Source of the DNA: an uncultured Prevotella sp.
GTDB lineage: Bacteria > Bacteroidota > Bacteroidia > Bacteroidales > Bacteroidaceae
Reading direction: 5' to 3'
Length of the DNA stretch: 64,000 nucleotides
Assembly (NCBI GenBank): GCA_945873145.1
Contig: CAMCBZ010000002.1
Span: 1-64,000, forward strand
Made by a program: the position numbers and the translations under genes
In this document: positions 34,879 to 43,119 of the stretch, in pieces
How positions within the stretch are numbered: the first letter of the stretch is position 1
Layout: each line of letters begins with the position of its first letter
The notes under the pieces: model-generated
What the model saw: only the letters and a program-made list of their open reading frames with translations
Told to the model about the DNA's origin: nothing
Database searches by the model: none

Positions 34879-36312
34879 TTATATAACTATTGTATAATCC
34901 TGGTCATAGTTGCTGCCGTCGGGGAAAACTACCACGACTTTGTATCCCACCTGGCTGCCGGCCTCCCATACCGATGGAAGGTCCACCTTTGAGTCCACGT
35001 TCAGGCTTAGCTCATGAAATCTCTCGTGCTGGGCGTTCCATGCCGCGTCGCCGTCGGCATCGTCGCTCTCGCGCAGCCAGGTGACCGTACATCCCGTGAG
35101 CTCTTCTGCCTTCAGCTGCATCTCGGCGTTCCATACGGTGGCCACCAGCGTCGTGGTCCAGTCGGTACCGGCTCGGAAGAAGTTGCCCGCCGTACTGTTG
35201 ATGCTGATGCTCATGTTTGAGCCGCCGAGAAGGCATGTCCAGTTGGTGTTGCCATATCTCGGCTCGCTGCCTGAGCACGCATCCACGGCGCACTCCCAGT
35301 AGCAGCCTTTCCACCACACGCGGTCTTTATAATAGCCTTTGGCCGTGTCGTCCCATCCCTTGATATACTTCCTCGACGCGTTCCACTGCCCGCAGTCGCG
35401 TGCCTGGTACATGGGCTTGCCCAGATAGTCCAGTTGTATGATGTTCTCCGCCAATATGGTCTTGGCATAGAGACACGGCTGTTCCTTCGAGATGACACCC
35501 TTCTGCAGCAGGTCGTGAACTGCCTGTATGTCGGGTGGCAGGCCCACGAAGGCGGCATAGTTCGAGCCGTGCTCGGAGTCCTCGACGATGGGTTTGTCAA
35601 CGCCTTGCAGAAAGAGCCAGCGGCCGTCGTTCGATGACACGAACCACACACTCTGCCGTGAGGTGTCCACCGTATTGCCCCAACGGATGACGCGCGCTGT
35701 GGGCACGGGGGCGTAGTTCTTACCGCCTGGCACATCGCTGTCGCCGTAGAGCGAGCAGACGGCGGTGTTGGCCTCCGTATCTACCCTATCGACACGCAGC
35801 CAGAACGAGTAATAGGTCTTTCCCGTGTCGAGACGGTTCACCTTACCAAGAAGTATGTCGTTGACATGAAAGGTATGATGGTCGGCATCATACTCCTTTC
35901 GGAAGGTCAAGGTGTACTGTCCGATGTCGGTGTGTTCTACCTTCTCGATGATGCCTTTATCCGTGAAGTAGGTGTCTCCCTCCAATACGTTCTGGTGGTT
36001 GAACACCAGTTCGTTGAAGATGGCCGAGCCATCGACGCGGATGGAGCCACAGACGATGGAACCGTCCGGGTTGAGCCTTATTTGCTTGCTCTCGCCGATG
36101 ACGCAGCCCATGAGCAGCGTAAGCAGTCCGGCGGCAGTGTCGGCGGTATCCTTGCGCAGGAATGGCGCACCGGCGATATACGACAGCAGCGCGAGGAAGG
36201 CATTACCTATTCTCGTGGCGGTGTTGGCATACGTGTGACGCTCATCACGTATGCCCTCAAATAGCGTCCGCAGCTGCTGTATTGCTTCAGTCGGTGTGAG
36301 TGTGTCTGCCAT
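34879..36312 (-). CDS. Phage tail/fibre structural protein, first gene of fibre operon
   Basis: A 477-aa protein. The first 60 residues form helices (TEAIQQLRTLFEGIRDERH), perhaps the attachment part; then repeated strand-turn patterns (GSIRVDGSAIF, TYFTDKGIIEKVEH) seen in phage fibre stems. The centre holds a Trp-rich portion (WWKGCYWECAVDAC). It begins the leftward fibre operon and is preceded by a promoter whose leader is shared with the protease gene. Confidence 0.6.
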   Translation of the reverse strand: MADTLTPTEAIQQLRTLFEGIRDERHTYANTATRIGNAFLALLSYIAGAPFLRKDTADTAAGLLTLLMGCVIGESKQIRLNPDGSIVCGSIRVDGSAIFNELVFNHQNVLEGDTYFTDKGIIEKVEHTDIGQYTLTFRKEYDADHHTFHVNDILLGKVNRLDTGKTYYSFWLRVDRVDTEANTAVCSLYGDSDVPGGKNYAPVPTARVIRWGNTVDTSRQSVWFVSSNDGRWLFLQGVDKPIVEDSEHGSNYAAFVGLPPDIQAVHDLLQKGVISKEQPCLYAKTILAENIIQLDYLGKPMYQARDCGQWNASRKYIKGWDDTAKGYYKDRVWWKGCYWECAVDACSGSEPRYGNTNWTCLLGGSNMSISINSTAGNFFRAGTDWTTTLVATVWNAEMQLKAEELTGCTVTWLRESDDADGDAAWNAQHERFHELSLNVDSKVDLPSVWEAGSQVGYKVVVVFPDGSNYDQDYTIVI

Positions 36313-36314
36313 TC

Positions 36315-36337
36315 TCTGTTCTTTTTCCGCAAAGATA
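36315..36337 (-). promoter_or_regulatory. Late promoter with conserved leader, copy 1
   Basis: TAtcTTTG on the minus strand (36337-36330) is followed by a leader whose 20 bp (36315-36334) are identical to 45960-45979. Transcription would start just before the ATG at 36312. The -33 region is poor, which suggests an activator. Confidence 0.55.
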
Positions 36338-36439
36338 GTTTATATAATGTATGGCAGAAAATACATATCAAAGGTTGGCTCGTGGTCTCTGCTGAAAGGA
36401 ATATCTTGTAAAGAATAAGGAAATCCCCAAATCAGGCAA

Positions 36440-37130
36440 TTTTAGCCCAATCCGAAATGCAGGATTTGACCGCTCTGCCCACTAAAACGATGTCAAAACC
36501 TTGGCAAGTGGGCGTTTTTCGCGCAAAAGGGGTCCCAAGTTACCGTTATCAAACGGCAATTTGGGTGATTTTGCGCGAATATTCCACTACCTCAAAAAGC
36601 AAACCGCCCAATATCAACGATTTGGCGGTTTGCGAGCGGCGAAAGCCGCTGAAGCCTGCCTTAGCAGCCCCCACCGCCCTAAGCAGCCTTGGCAATTGCC
36701 TCCCTTTGATATAGCGGAATATGTAAAGACCTTTCAACTCTGCAACGTCGGCAATTAACTCTTTTGTCGCTGCAAGAGGTATGGCAATTGCCATCCGCGG
36801 TATGCGCCGGACGGATGAGCATCATCGGTTCAGCGCTACCAATGAATGTCCAAACCTATCTCCACTGCCATACGGTGTGCCATTGGCCTGCCACCGGCAC
36901 ACTGTATGTTGGTGGGTTAGCCTGCGTGGCAACTGAACGCAAGAAGCGGCACGGGCCATAAACGACATCGCCCTGCAAGGACAGCGATGCCCAGTGCATG
37001 GCATGTGCCGCCACTGTCCCTTCCTATCTCCCCAGTGTTACTGTCTGCCTGGTGCGTCGTGCAGTGAACCAGCCATGCGGTCCACGTAACGTAAGCTGAA
37101 GGCAGACTGTAGCACTGGGGGTACGTGCCT
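36440..37130. ncRNA. Candidate large structured RNA / folded gene-poor region
   Basis: About 0.7 kb without a convincing gene but packed with inverted repeats. A nested arm at 36520-36577 combines three perfect stems (9, 5 and 5 bp). An 8-bp stem lies at 36601-36608/36624-36631 and a GNRA-capped stem at 36635-36650. The palindrome GGCAATTGCC occurs twice (36691, 36783). There is a 13-bp stem with one G-U at 36869-36881/36896-36908, and a 21-bp stem with two mismatches at 37030-37050/37100-37120. Strand is not determined. Large phage RNAs such as GOLLD and ROOL are a precedent, but I see no direct match. Confidence 0.4.
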
Positions 37131-37152
37131 TCTCGAAGTACACAAATAAAAT

Positions 37153-37175
37153 CCCCGAAGCCCGTAAGCCTCGGG
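37153..37175 (-). terminator. Leftward terminator after ardC
   Basis: CCCGA...TCGGG on the minus strand (stem 37175-37171 with 37158-37154, extended by GC/GC) runs into GATTTTATTTG. It lies 25 bp past the ardC stop. Confidence 0.55.
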
Positions 37176-37200
37176 AAGGAGTTATCAGCCGTACCAAGCA

Positions 37201-38187
37201 TCAGGCGAGCTTGTCCAGTATCATCCTGCTGGCCTTCTCCACGTCGGTCATGAGCGAGAGCACATACTTAGGCTGCTCACGCAAGGCATTGACCCAACCT
37301 TTACAATAAGCCGCGTTGTTGTTGATGATACGCTTATCGAACCCAAGCACCTGCCCAACACGTGCCGCACCAAGCTCAGCGACCAGTTCCTCTTTGGCGT
37401 AGAGCGTATCGCCGAACCTCTTTCCTTTCTCGCGATTGAGACGGCTGGCTGTGCCAGTGGAGTGTATCATCTCGTGGAGCATGGATGAGTAGAACTCCTG
37501 TCCGTCCTTGTATATCTCCTCGGCGGAAGCCCCGCGCTTGAACTGCTCCTTACGAGGGACTATTATCATATCACGTGTCGGAGAGTAGAACGCACCGTCG
37601 GCATCCTTCGTGGCCTGTATCGGGCACACCCAGGACTGTTCCTCTATCATTCTGTCAAGGGCTGCGTTGGCATACATACCCTGTGAGTCCTTAGCAATCT
37701 CACAGCCGAAGCCCTCCTTCAGGGCATTGACCTTATCAGGCTGTTTCTCCTCTAAGTTTGTCTGTGCCACATTGAAGACACTGTAGCTCTTCAGGAAGGG
37801 AAACTTCGTACACTTCTCCTGCTCATCCTTACTCATCTTATGATAGGTGTCAAGAGAGATACGTTTGCCGGCAGGAGTGGTGATGGAATAATCCCAGAAG
37901 ATGACAGGCATGGACTTAGAGCCTTTGTTGACATGGGCACCGAGGCGGTTGGCCTGCTTGAGGGTACAGTAGATAGGATGCTCCCAGTTGTTCAGTGCGC
38001 AGTCCATCATCAGCCAGAAAACGTTGCAACCCTGATATCTGTTGCCCTCGATGTTGACGGGGCTTCCCCCGATAGTGCGGCCGATCCAGCCCTGTTTCCA
38101 GTCGCTTGCCTGCATCTTTTCGATGCGCTCGATAATCATTGATGCGAACTTCTCCATTACGATCTCGTTGTGTTCTGTGAACTTCAT
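37201..38187 (-). CDS. ardC: ArdC-type antirestriction protein
   Basis: A 328-aa protein with the N-terminal ssDNA-binding domain of ArdC (WKQGWIGRTIGGSPVNIEGN, residues about 32-51, then NVFWLMM) and a C-terminal zincin-like domain with the metal motif HEMIHSTGT near residue 238. ArdC proteins protect incoming DNA from host type I restriction and can bind single strands. Full length. It is preceded by a small gene and followed by a terminator. In a phage it would protect entering DNA; the host side of this window also holds an McrBC cassette. Confidence 0.85.
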   Translation of the reverse strand: MKFTEHNEIVMEKFASMIIERIEKMQASDWKQGWIGRTIGGSPVNIEGNRYQGCNVFWLMMDCALNNWEHPIYCTLKQANRLGAHVNKGSKSMPVIFWDYSITTPAGKRISLDTYHKMSKDEQEKCTKFPFLKSYSVFNVAQTNLEEKQPDKVNALKEGFGCEIAKDSQGMYANAALDRMIEEQSWVCPIQATKDADGAFYSPTRDMIIVPRKEQFKRGASAEEIYKDGQEFYSSMLHEMIHSTGTASRLNREKGKRFGDTLYAKEELVAELGAARVGQVLGFDKRIINNNAAYCKGWVNALREQPKYVLSLMTDVEKASRMILDKLA

Positions 38188-38223
38188 AGTTGTATAATTT
38201 AAATTGTGAAACGTTCTTGTTGA

Positions 38224-38463
38224 TTAATCCAAAGCTGTTACCGTGATATACTGAATGTCAACCATCACATCCATTGCCATGCGCTCAGCTGCTTCCGTGG
38301 CCTCTGCGCAAGAGTCAGCCGTTACCTCGAATGTGATGTAGTCTCCGTCCTCGCCGTTGACTTCTACCTGATAGAGGTTCTGAGAGAAGAGATGGCTCTT
38401 GCGGTTGCGCTTCTTGAAACCATTGGCGGTGAGGTGCTGCTGTGTGAAAGTTGATGTTGTCAT
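38224..38463 (-). CDS. Small phage protein upstream of ardC
   Basis: A 79-aa protein from ATG 38463 (MTTSTFTQQHL); a further ATG at 38511 would add 16 residues. Strand and helix alternate (YQVEVNGEDGDYITFEVTA, then an Ala/Glu-rich helix). It is 36 nt ahead of ardC and probably cotranscribed. Family not recognised. Confidence 0.55.
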   Translation of the reverse strand: MTTSTFTQQHLTANGFKKRNRKSHLFSQNLYQVEVNGEDGDYITFEVTADSCAEATEAAERMAMDVMVDIQYITVTALD

Positions 38464-38554
38464 GATGTTGAAATTTTTAATTGTTGGACTTTTATTAATT
38501 TTTACGTGCATAAAAGGAGCAGCAATCGGAAAGGCCTTAGATGCCAGTTTTGGC

Positions 38555-38628
38555 CGTAAAATTTTTCATCTTCAGACTTGGAAAGTTGGATTAGGCAAAC
38601 CTGCCCCAACTTTCTGAAAAATTTTACG
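38555..38628. repeat. Long inverted repeat in ardC leader
   Basis: A perfect 14-bp outer stem (38555-38568 with 38615-38628) and a perfect 9-bp inner stem (38581-38589 with 38606-38614), adjoining on the right side and separated by a 12-nt bulge on the left. It lies upstream of the leftward ardC operon and of the rightward promoter at 38649, so it could be a control site or leader structure. Confidence 0.75.
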
Positions 38629-38648
38629 AGACAACCGTAGGCTTGAAC

Positions 38649-38677
38649 TTGCAGAGGCCGGGATTGCGCTAACTTTG
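38649..38677 (+). promoter_or_regulatory. Rightward promoter against the main direction
   Basis: TTG (38649-38651), 18-bp spacer and TAacTTTG (38670-38677). The spacer is one base short of the usual. It points at the small rightward gene at 38722. Confidence 0.5.
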
Positions 38678-38721
38678 CAAAGGAAAAATTCAAAGTCCGA
38701 CAATGCCCGGAAAATTTCATC

Positions 38722-38916
38722 ATGACAACATGCCACAACTTTCAGCAGCACCCACCAGACAAATGGTTGAAGCGCATCCGTATGAGCTTACAAAATAATC
38801 AGAACATCAAGGCAGAAGTCTACGGCAGGACGGTTAAGAGACTACTCATCGAGAAACGGCAATCGAATAATAGAGCAGAGGCCACGGCAGCAGCTATGCG
38901 ATGGCACAAACAATGA
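38722..38916 (+). CDS. Small rightward ORF in the leftward late region
   Basis: A 64-aa basic protein (MTTCHNFQQHPPDKWLKRIR, then Lys/Arg-rich). It is the only rightward reading frame in the interior of the prophage with a promoter upstream (38649-38677). No family recognised. A chance frame remains possible; the stretch 38917-39070 after it contains nothing I can support. Confidence 0.35.
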   Translation: MTTCHNFQQHPPDKWLKRIRMSLQNNQNIKAEVYGRTVKRLLIEKRQSNNRAEATAAAMRWHKQ

Positions 38917-39070
38917 TGCCATTCAAGTATATTGCGGTAACAGCTATGGACAACAAGAGTACCGATAAATGACAACTATGATGTTCACAGAATACATACG
39001 AGTCAGTATGCGGTCGCATCCTACCTAAGACTATCAAGCCTCGTGAAGATGCTGCAGCGACAAAAACAAG

Positions 39071-39103
39071 AAAAAAGGACGCTCCCATCATCAGGAACGC
39101 CCC
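39071..39103 (-). terminator. Leftward terminator after terminase
   Basis: An 8-bp stem with one bulge (39103-39096 region against 39085-39077) followed on the minus strand by TTTTTT (39076-39071). It ends the terminase transcript. Confidence 0.65.
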
Positions 39104-39135
39104 TTACATTATATAATGGCAAAAGAAAGTGGTTG

Positions 39136-40761
39136 CTATTTCGAATATCCATTGGTGGACACACTGCGATACTGCATGACTGGGAACCGCTCTACCCCGA
39201 TGCACAGCGTGTCAAACGCGTCGGAGCCGTCGGTACGGCTCTCCAGCTTGTCCTCTTCGGTCTCCGCAAGTTTTTCACCGCTCTTATCTTTCTGGCCATT
39301 CTTGACACCGGCCGAGGTGATAGAGATGAGCAGATCCGGATTGTTGTCCCTGTTGATGAGCACCAAGTGGTGGGCACGGCCACGGAACATGCGGTTGATA
39401 AGGTCATTCTTCAAGATGTGGTTCATCGGCTTACCGATATACTTGGACTTCACGTTCCACCCCTTGCGACGCAGTCCCGTGATGATCATGCGATAGAAGG
39501 CCTCGGAATGGGTGCCATAGCTGTTGCCCACGAAGGTGGCATCGTAGTAGAACACTACCTGATGGCGACGGTGATAGCGATAGTAGTCGTTGAAATCATC
39601 AAGCAGTTCCGGGATCTTCCGCTCGTACTTCACGAAGAAGGACTTCAGGACACGGAGCTTGCCATCCTTGCCCACCTGGCCACAGACCAGCCAGTTGATG
39701 TTCGCGTTGGCATCAAAGGCGATGATGAGCGGCAACTGAGCGTCGAGGTCGCTATCCTGACGGCAGTCGTTGGGGATGGCACCGTCATTGAGTGCTTCGA
39801 GATTTAGCACATTCTCATTCGGCGCGGTGTAGAGGTTGACATCCTCTCTCATGCCGCCGTAGAAGCCGTCCGTACTTATCTCGATGCGCTTGCACATGAT
39901 GGACGTGGCGAAGGTCAGCGGCGGCAGGTCGCGCTTGGCACGGCGGATAAACTCTTCACCCAAGAGGGCAAGGTTCTGGATACTGGTGTACTCCTTATAG
40001 AGAAGGCACTTCGACCGCAGGAAGCTGAGTTTCGCGTCGATGCGGTCTATCTTCTGCTGGATGGCATCCGCCTGCGAAGGCATCGCTTTCTGCTGGCGCT
40101 TGGCCCGCCACTTGGCATAGACCAGTCCCTCGATGGCTTCCACGAGTTCCTTGTCCATGTCATCCTTGTAGGAGAGGAACCAGCTGCCCTTCTTCGTCAC
40201 CGGCATATCCGAGGTGATGGTCATGCCATGGTGCAGCGGGAAGTTGTGGAAGTACTGCTCGTTGCCTCTGTTGGCCTGAAAGGTCTCATCCTTCAGTTGC
40301 TCGAAGTTGATGAACTTCGCTTCGTCGATGATGATGTAGTCGAGCGACATCGAGTTGCTGGTGCCGGCACGGTCCTGGGAGATAATATTACACACCGAGC
40401 CATTGTAGAACGAAATGGTATTCTCCCAGTTGGCGGGCGTGAAGATGGGCGATTTCCAGTGCAGGGCCTTCCAAGGACGTTTTCCGACGACATAGTGAAG
40501 GTCGCGCTTGAATCCCCATCGCTCCAGGTGTATGAGCATCGAGGGCAGGATGTTGGTCAGGCACCGCTTTACCGACGGCGAGACGAAACCACCCATAGAC
40601 CCCGGCATACCCTGAAAACACGTCATCAGACGGCCCGCCTGTATGGCTCCCTTTCCCATACCACGCCCAGCAACGATTACCTCGTCGCGCGTATTCATTG
40701 CAAGGGAGTAGAGCTGTGGGTCATTAAAGTATTCCCTATGAACCTGTTCCGTTTCCATCAT
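39136..40761 (-). CDS. terL: Terminase large subunit
   Basis: The 541-aa motor that packages DNA into the prohead. The ATPase domain has the Walker A-like AGRGMGKG at residues 31-38 and Walker B DYIIIDEAKF at 141-150 with the catalytic Glu. The RNase-H-like nuclease follows, with acidic residues in IIAFDANANINW, FYYDATFVG and DGSDAFDTL. It overlaps the presumed small subunit by 26 nt. Full length. Packaging mode (cos or pac) cannot be read from the sequence. Confidence 0.92.
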   Translation of the reverse strand: MMETEQVHREYFNDPQLYSLAMNTRDEVIVAGRGMGKGAIQAGRLMTCFQGMPGSMGGFVSPSVKRCLTNILPSMLIHLERWGFKRDLHYVVGKRPWKALHWKSPIFTPANWENTISFYNGSVCNIISQDRAGTSNSMSLDYIIIDEAKFINFEQLKDETFQANRGNEQYFHNFPLHHGMTITSDMPVTKKGSWFLSYKDDMDKELVEAIEGLVYAKWRAKRQQKAMPSQADAIQQKIDRIDAKLSFLRSKCLLYKEYTSIQNLALLGEEFIRRAKRDLPPLTFATSIMCKRIEISTDGFYGGMREDVNLYTAPNENVLNLEALNDGAIPNDCRQDSDLDAQLPLIIAFDANANINWLVCGQVGKDGKLRVLKSFFVKYERKIPELLDDFNDYYRYHRRHQVVFYYDATFVGNSYGTHSEAFYRMIITGLRRKGWNVKSKYIGKPMNHILKNDLINRMFRGRAHHLVLINRDNNPDLLISITSAGVKNGQKDKSGEKLAETEEDKLESRTDGSDAFDTLCIGVERFPVMQYRSVSTNGYSK

Positions 40762-41335
40762 GCTCTTCCTTTATCTCCTCGAAGTCGGCATCTTCAATCT
40801 TCGTATCACCATATTTCTTCTCCAACTTACGGATACGGTCTCTCAGTCCCGGAACCTTCTGGATGCCGATAACCGTCGGATCATCGGTCATCTCGAACTG
40901 CTGCGGCACAATCTTGTCAAACTCCAGCTCCGGCTCATCATCCTTGTCAGTGCGGTTGTTCATGATGCGGTTCTTCTCTATCGAGGCCACGGCGCGCATG
41001 TCATTTCTCGCCCGTGCCAATATGAGGTCTTCTTCAAGGTCTCGGTTGATTTTCCAGCGCATGAATTCCTTGGAAGCCTGTTGCAGATTTCCCATGAGTA
41101 TCTGGGTGAGATGTAGGTCATCGTAGGCCTGAGCCCTGCCGACCTTGAACTTCTTCATGTCGTAATCCACTATCTCCTTATCGAACTTCGACGGGAACTG
41201 CAGCCAGTAGGCGTAGATGCCACGAAGCCGCTGCAGCCGTTCCCGGACGGAAACGGCCACATTCCGCGCCTGAAGTTCGTTATCGTCGAGGACGACCAGA
41301 CGCGAGTATTCATCTATGTTGACAGGTAAGCTCAT
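40736..41335 (-). CDS. Putative terminase small subunit or terminase-associated protein
   Basis: A 199-aa helical protein immediately before terL. I start it at ATG 41335, 2 nt after the previous stop. The middle part has Lys/Arg-rich helices (RERLQRLRGIYAYWLQFPSKF), and the C-terminal part is coiled coil and acidic, suiting an oligomeric DNA-recognition subunit that contacts TerL. The HTH usual for TerS is not obvious here; the previous small gene has one. Confidence 0.55.
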   Translation of the reverse strand: MSLPVNIDEYSRLVVLDDNELQARNVAVSVRERLQRLRGIYAYWLQFPSKFDKEIVDYDMKKFKVGRAQAYDDLHLTQILMGNLQQASKEFMRWKINRDLEEDLILARARNDMRAVASIEKNRIMNNRTDKDDEPELEFDKIVPQQFEMTDDPTVIGIQKVPGLRDRIRKLEKKYGDTKIEDADFEEIKEEHDGNGTGS

Positions 41336-41337
41336 AT

Positions 41338-41622
41338 TTATATCATTGTCACTGAGGAGAGTTGTCTTTCTATCATACTGAGGCATTCTGATACCGAGAA
41401 CGGCGAGCCGGCACGCGCAGCGTCCCGGATGTCCTCGCGAATTTCCCTTGCTGTTATGGCCACACCATGGAAAAAGGCACTCCGCGCAGGATGGCCGAGC
41501 GTATTGATATCATCGGTCAGTTCCGTCTCATCAATACCCAAAAGGGCGGAAATCTCCGGCGGGGTCATGAGTCTCTTCGCCTCTTCCTCTATCTTTTGAA
41601 GCAACTCTTTCGAATAATCCAT
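41338..41622 (-). CDS. Small HTH protein, possible part of the terminase
   Basis: A 94-aa protein from ATG 41622 (an in-frame ATG at 41655 gives 11 more residues). MTPPEISALLGIDETELTDDI is a helix-turn-helix-like segment as in small terminase subunits. It overlaps the PLD-like gene and is followed within 2 nt by the next gene. TerS function may be split between it and the 199-aa protein. Inference from context. Confidence 0.45.
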   Translation of the reverse strand: MDYSKELLQKIEEEAKRLMTPPEISALLGIDETELTDDINTLGHPARSAFFHGVAITAREIREDIRDAARAGSPFSVSECLSMIERQLSSVTMI

Positions 41623-42103
41623 TGAGGTCAACTGATTTTTTAATGATATGGTCAAGTCCCGTGTAGAGATCCAGGAAAGCTTGCTGTGATGTCGTTACCA
41701 TGGTACACTCAGCACGGTCGCCATAGGTTTGGTTCTGCGATGATATGACAGATACCGTCCAACGTTCATTTTGTACCAGTACTATCTTCGAGTGGTTCTG
41801 CGCAAGATAGACATTATCGAAGCAGCTGCTCATCAGCTTGGCCAGTTGCATTGTCTTTCTCGAAGCTTTTAGGTCAGCTACAAGTGATGCTTTTTCAATA
41901 AGTCCTTTCTTCCTCAGATTGAGGAAGCCGGAGCAGAAAGCATCCGACGTAGAGAAAGTGCTGACCCAGACATCAGCACGTCCGGTCTGCGACAGGATCC
42001 ATCCGAGCAGGCCGAGCGTGTGAAGTCCGTTACCGAGGAAGTACTGGTGCGACTGGCGCGTGAGCGGCTGCAATATGTCATCAATTCTCCTGCCCCTGCT
42101 CAT
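41531..42103 (-). CDS. PLD-like phosphodiesterase domain protein
   Basis: A 190-aa protein with a phospholipase D-type half: strand VWVSTFSTSDAF, helix, then NHSKIVLVQ (the H-x-K motif) and SSQNQTYGDRAECTMV after it. PLD-like proteins act as nucleases or phosphodiesterases and usually need two HKD halves, so this one would dimerise. It is unusual inside a terminase/head cluster. Overlaps both neighbours. The C-terminus is polar and disordered. Specific role unknown. Confidence 0.6.
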   Translation of the reverse strand: MSRGRRIDDILQPLTRQSHQYFLGNGLHTLGLLGWILSQTGRADVWVSTFSTSDAFCSGFLNLRKKGLIEKASLVADLKASRKTMQLAKLMSSCFDNVYLAQNHSKIVLVQNERWTVSVISSQNQTYGDRAECTMVTTSQQAFLDLYTGLDHIIKKSVDLNGLFERVASKDRGRGEETHDPAGDFRPFGY

Positions 42104-42995
42104 TGTCTATATCCTTATCATCGGTGGAATCGGCATTTTCTGACGGTTCAACCGTCTCAGATGGTTTTTCCTCAGGGAAAACGACACCGGCATCCGTAAG
42201 TTTCTGACGGAGGTCATCACCGATAATCTCGCCACTGTTGAGCAGCAGCTGAACCCGATCCATTACACTTTGGAGTGAAGTGTTGTAGTCCAGGATGGTT
42301 TTGTCGTCTGCATCGTCTGCGAGAGCTGCCTTTCTTTTATTAAGAAGCTTATCATCTTTGACAGCCTTGCTCAGATAGCTGCGAGCGTTGGTAATGGCTT
42401 TGGCGTAGTCAACAGGCGTGGTCTCTTTTTGTGCGGTTTCATCGCTATTCTCGATGACGTAATCATCATATCTTGTGAACTCCGACTTGTACTTATACCA
42501 CGTCTCTTTGAGTGCGTTGAGCGACTCCGCGCGGTCGCACGGTTCCTTAATATCCTGACAGGTATAATACAAAGCCTTGATTTTCTTCCACCGCTCAGCG
42601 TTCTGTTCCCAGATAGCCTTGATGTTATCCGGCAGCTGGTCGTGGTCAGCACGCTTACCTTTATGCAGAGGCAGGTCCTGCTCTTCATCAGCTTTATCCT
42701 CATTGTCTTCTGGCTCAGATTCTACGGCTGCCTGCAGTTCACCAAGCAGTTCTTTCGTCTGACGTTGTACGTCTTCGAGCGTCTGTCCACGCTGTCTGAT
42801 TGGTACGAACTTCTTCAGCTCGTACACGACAGTGGACTCGAAACGCTTTGGGTTGGTCAACACCGTCTGAAAGAGCTGGCGGTTCCGGTTGAGCTGCAAG
42901 AGCAGTGTGGCACCACTGATAATGTCCTCGTTAGTTCTTTCGGACATATCCAAAAAATCATTAAGCCTCTGTGTAATTGAGTTGTCGATTGGCAT
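42081..42995 (-). CDS. Acidic coiled phage protein of the head cluster
   Basis: A 304-aa, very acidic protein, mostly helical, with an internal Glu/Asp-rich linker (about 90-115) and a disordered acidic tail. It starts after a strong terminator and overlaps the PLD-like gene by 23 nt. No recognised domain; a head-associated role is possible from context. Confidence 0.5.
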   Translation of the reverse strand: MPIDNSITQRLNDFLDMSERTNEDIISGATLLLQLNRNRQLFQTVLTNPKRFESTVVYELKKFVPIRQRGQTLEDVQRQTKELLGELQAAVESEPEDNEDKADEEQDLPLHKGKRADHDQLPDNIKAIWEQNAERWKKIKALYYTCQDIKEPCDRAESLNALKETWYKYKSEFTRYDDYVIENSDETAQKETTPVDYAKAITNARSYLSKAVKDDKLLNKRKAALADDADDKTILDYNTSLQSVMDRVQLLLNSGEIIGDDLRQKLTDAGVVFPEEKPSETVEPSENADSTDDKDIDNEQGQEN

Positions 42996-43021
42996 GATTT
43001 AGAAATATTTTCAATGTTACT

Positions 43022-43062
43022 AAAAGGGGGCGGTCTCACGATCACACGTGAGGACCGCCCCC
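43022..43062 (-). terminator. Strong leftward terminator after capsid genes
   Basis: A near-perfect 15-bp stem with one bulge (43062-43048 region against 43040-43026) runs on the minus strand into TTTT (43025-43022). It closes the capsid transcript. Confidence 0.85.
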
Positions 43063-43119
43063 GCATCTATATATATATGAGAAGAGATGTCTTTGTTATC
43101 CTGAATCAATCTTCTCACC

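Noticed and set aside
36457..36794. Short frames on both strands in the folded region
   Set aside because: They run through inverted repeats and overlap one another; none has a recognisable start or similarity.
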